64,000 nt of DNA from Pseudovibrio sp. Ad37 (GTDB lineage: Bacteria > Pseudomonadota > Alphaproteobacteria > Rhizobiales > Stappiaceae). Below are positions 63,745 to 64,000 of the stretch, one piece after another; the first letter of the stretch is position 1; each line of letters opens with the position of its first letter. The DNA lies in contig NZ_LMCF01000219.1 in NCBI RefSeq assembly GCF_001623075.1, positions 1 to 64,000 of the forward strand. Reading direction: 5' to 3'. A model generated the notes under the pieces. That model saw only the letters and a program-made list of their open reading frames with translations. It ran no database searches and was not told where the DNA came from. The translations under genes and the position numbers were made by a program.

Positions 63745-64000
63745 ATGTATTTCCAGCAATTCACCAAATTGGGAAAGAGCAAAAATCTGCATCTCTCCCT
63801 CCTTTCTAAAACTGCACTTGTGAGCGCCTTGCTCAGTCTTTCGGCCGCCTCTGTTCCGGTAGCACATGCTGAAGAACTAATAGACACCGATCAAACCGTT
63901 AGTGGCTCAACTGGTGGCACATTAGAAAACCCACTCTCATCAGACCTCATTATCGTAAGTTCTTCCAATGGTAACACCTTAACAATCTCAGAAGGTGGAT
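63745..64000 (+). CDS. N-terminus of an autotransporter-like surface protein (partial)
   Basis: An 85-codon fragment running off the window. It begins with a long signal region: polar/basic residues 1-18, then HLSLLSKTALVSALLSLSAASVPVAHAEE, cleavage near AHA. After it the sequence is Ser/Gly/Thr-rich (SGSTGGTLENPLSS, SSSNGNTLTISEGG), as in the passenger of autotransporters or other beta-helix surface proteins. The C-terminal barrel is outside, so the type is not proven. The ATG at 63745 follows an AT-rich leader. Confidence 0.55.
   Translation, partial: MYFQQFTKLGKSKNLHLSLLSKTALVSALLSLSAASVPVAHAEELIDTDQTVSGSTGGTLENPLSSDLIIVSSSNGNTLTISEGG

Noticed and set aside
1-64000. CRISPR arrays, prophage genes or rRNA
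   Set aside because: No regularly spaced direct repeats, cas genes, phage structural genes or rRNA-like sequence was seen anywhere in the window.

Overview
The window looks like chromosome of a marine alphaproteobacterium. I infer Hyphomicrobiales/Stappiaceae and probably Pseudovibrio or a near relative, from protein style and gene order rather than from any search. Supporting signs are the petABC-mtnP-apt block, the lgt-midA-pgeF and prs-rplY-pth-ychF blocks, a Caulobacter-type fliF-fliG-fliH-fliN-flbD operon, SciP, FlbD, CtrA-type boxes, and dispersed palindromic repeats of the kind common in this class. Gene density is high and almost everything is core housekeeping. No prophage, CRISPR array or plasmid block is visible.

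Layout. 0-2 kb: the edge of an IS630-type transposase, a CsaA-like tRNA-binding protein and a TetR regulator, with repeats around them. 2-12.8 kb: proC-ybjN, a UbiK-like protein, lgt-midA-pgeF, an M24 creatinase-like protein, a lipoprotein, then prs, rplY, pth and ychF, bounded by terminators. 12.8-17.3 kb (minus strand): two tandem DeoR-type regulators, a GNAT, bluB overlapping apt, and mtnP. 17.4-22.8 kb (minus): cytochrome bc1 (petABC), an ABC exporter and a small membrane protein. 23.3-33.6 kb: trmL, two tandem exported four-cysteine proteins, hemF, a TetR regulator with two clear operators divergent from a membrane protein, fumC, an AAA ATPase with an EamA transporter, a PAS protein, and the ohrR/ohr peroxide pair with two operators. 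33.8-38.2 kb (minus): a Tim44-domain protein and a tightly overlapping set DUF1285-nudix-DUF6111-cca-DUF1284. 38.7-45.6 kb: a MoxR-DUF58-BatA/DUF4159-VWA membrane operon. 45.6-50 kb: small enzymes (two GNATs, a nudix hydrolase, a metallophosphatase), an intergenic structured RNA candidate, and short ORFs. 50.1-61.4 kb (minus): flagellar genes flhA, flbD, fliN, fliH, fliG, fliF, then sciP, flgD and fliK. 61.8-64 kb: mnmA, an elongator tRNA-Met, and the first 85 codons of a likely autotransporter cut by the window end.

How the parts work together. The flagellar block carries its own cascade logic: a perfect TTAA-N7-TTAA (CtrA-type) box upstream of fliF; the CtrA inhibitor gene sciP beside it; the sigma-54 activator FlbD inside the fliF operon; and a good -24/-12 promoter in front of fliK-flgD that FlbD could drive. 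In the ohr and TetR regions, operator-like inverted repeats can be read directly from the DNA.

Two dispersed repeat families recur: family A (about 104 bp, TTAGAGC...GCTCTAA ends) and family B (about 102 bp, two hairpins). Family B copies sit exactly at gene 3' ends and in two cases supply the stop codon. The least explained items are the structured intergenic RNA candidate at 46.25-46.39 kb, a minus-strand sRNA candidate near 23.1 kb, a 38-codon ORF at 47.2 kb, and an M24 protein that has lost the metal ligands. Many genes here need GTG or TTG starts (bluB, petA, fliF, nudix, EamA, GNAT); I chose these from ribosome-binding sites and overlaps.
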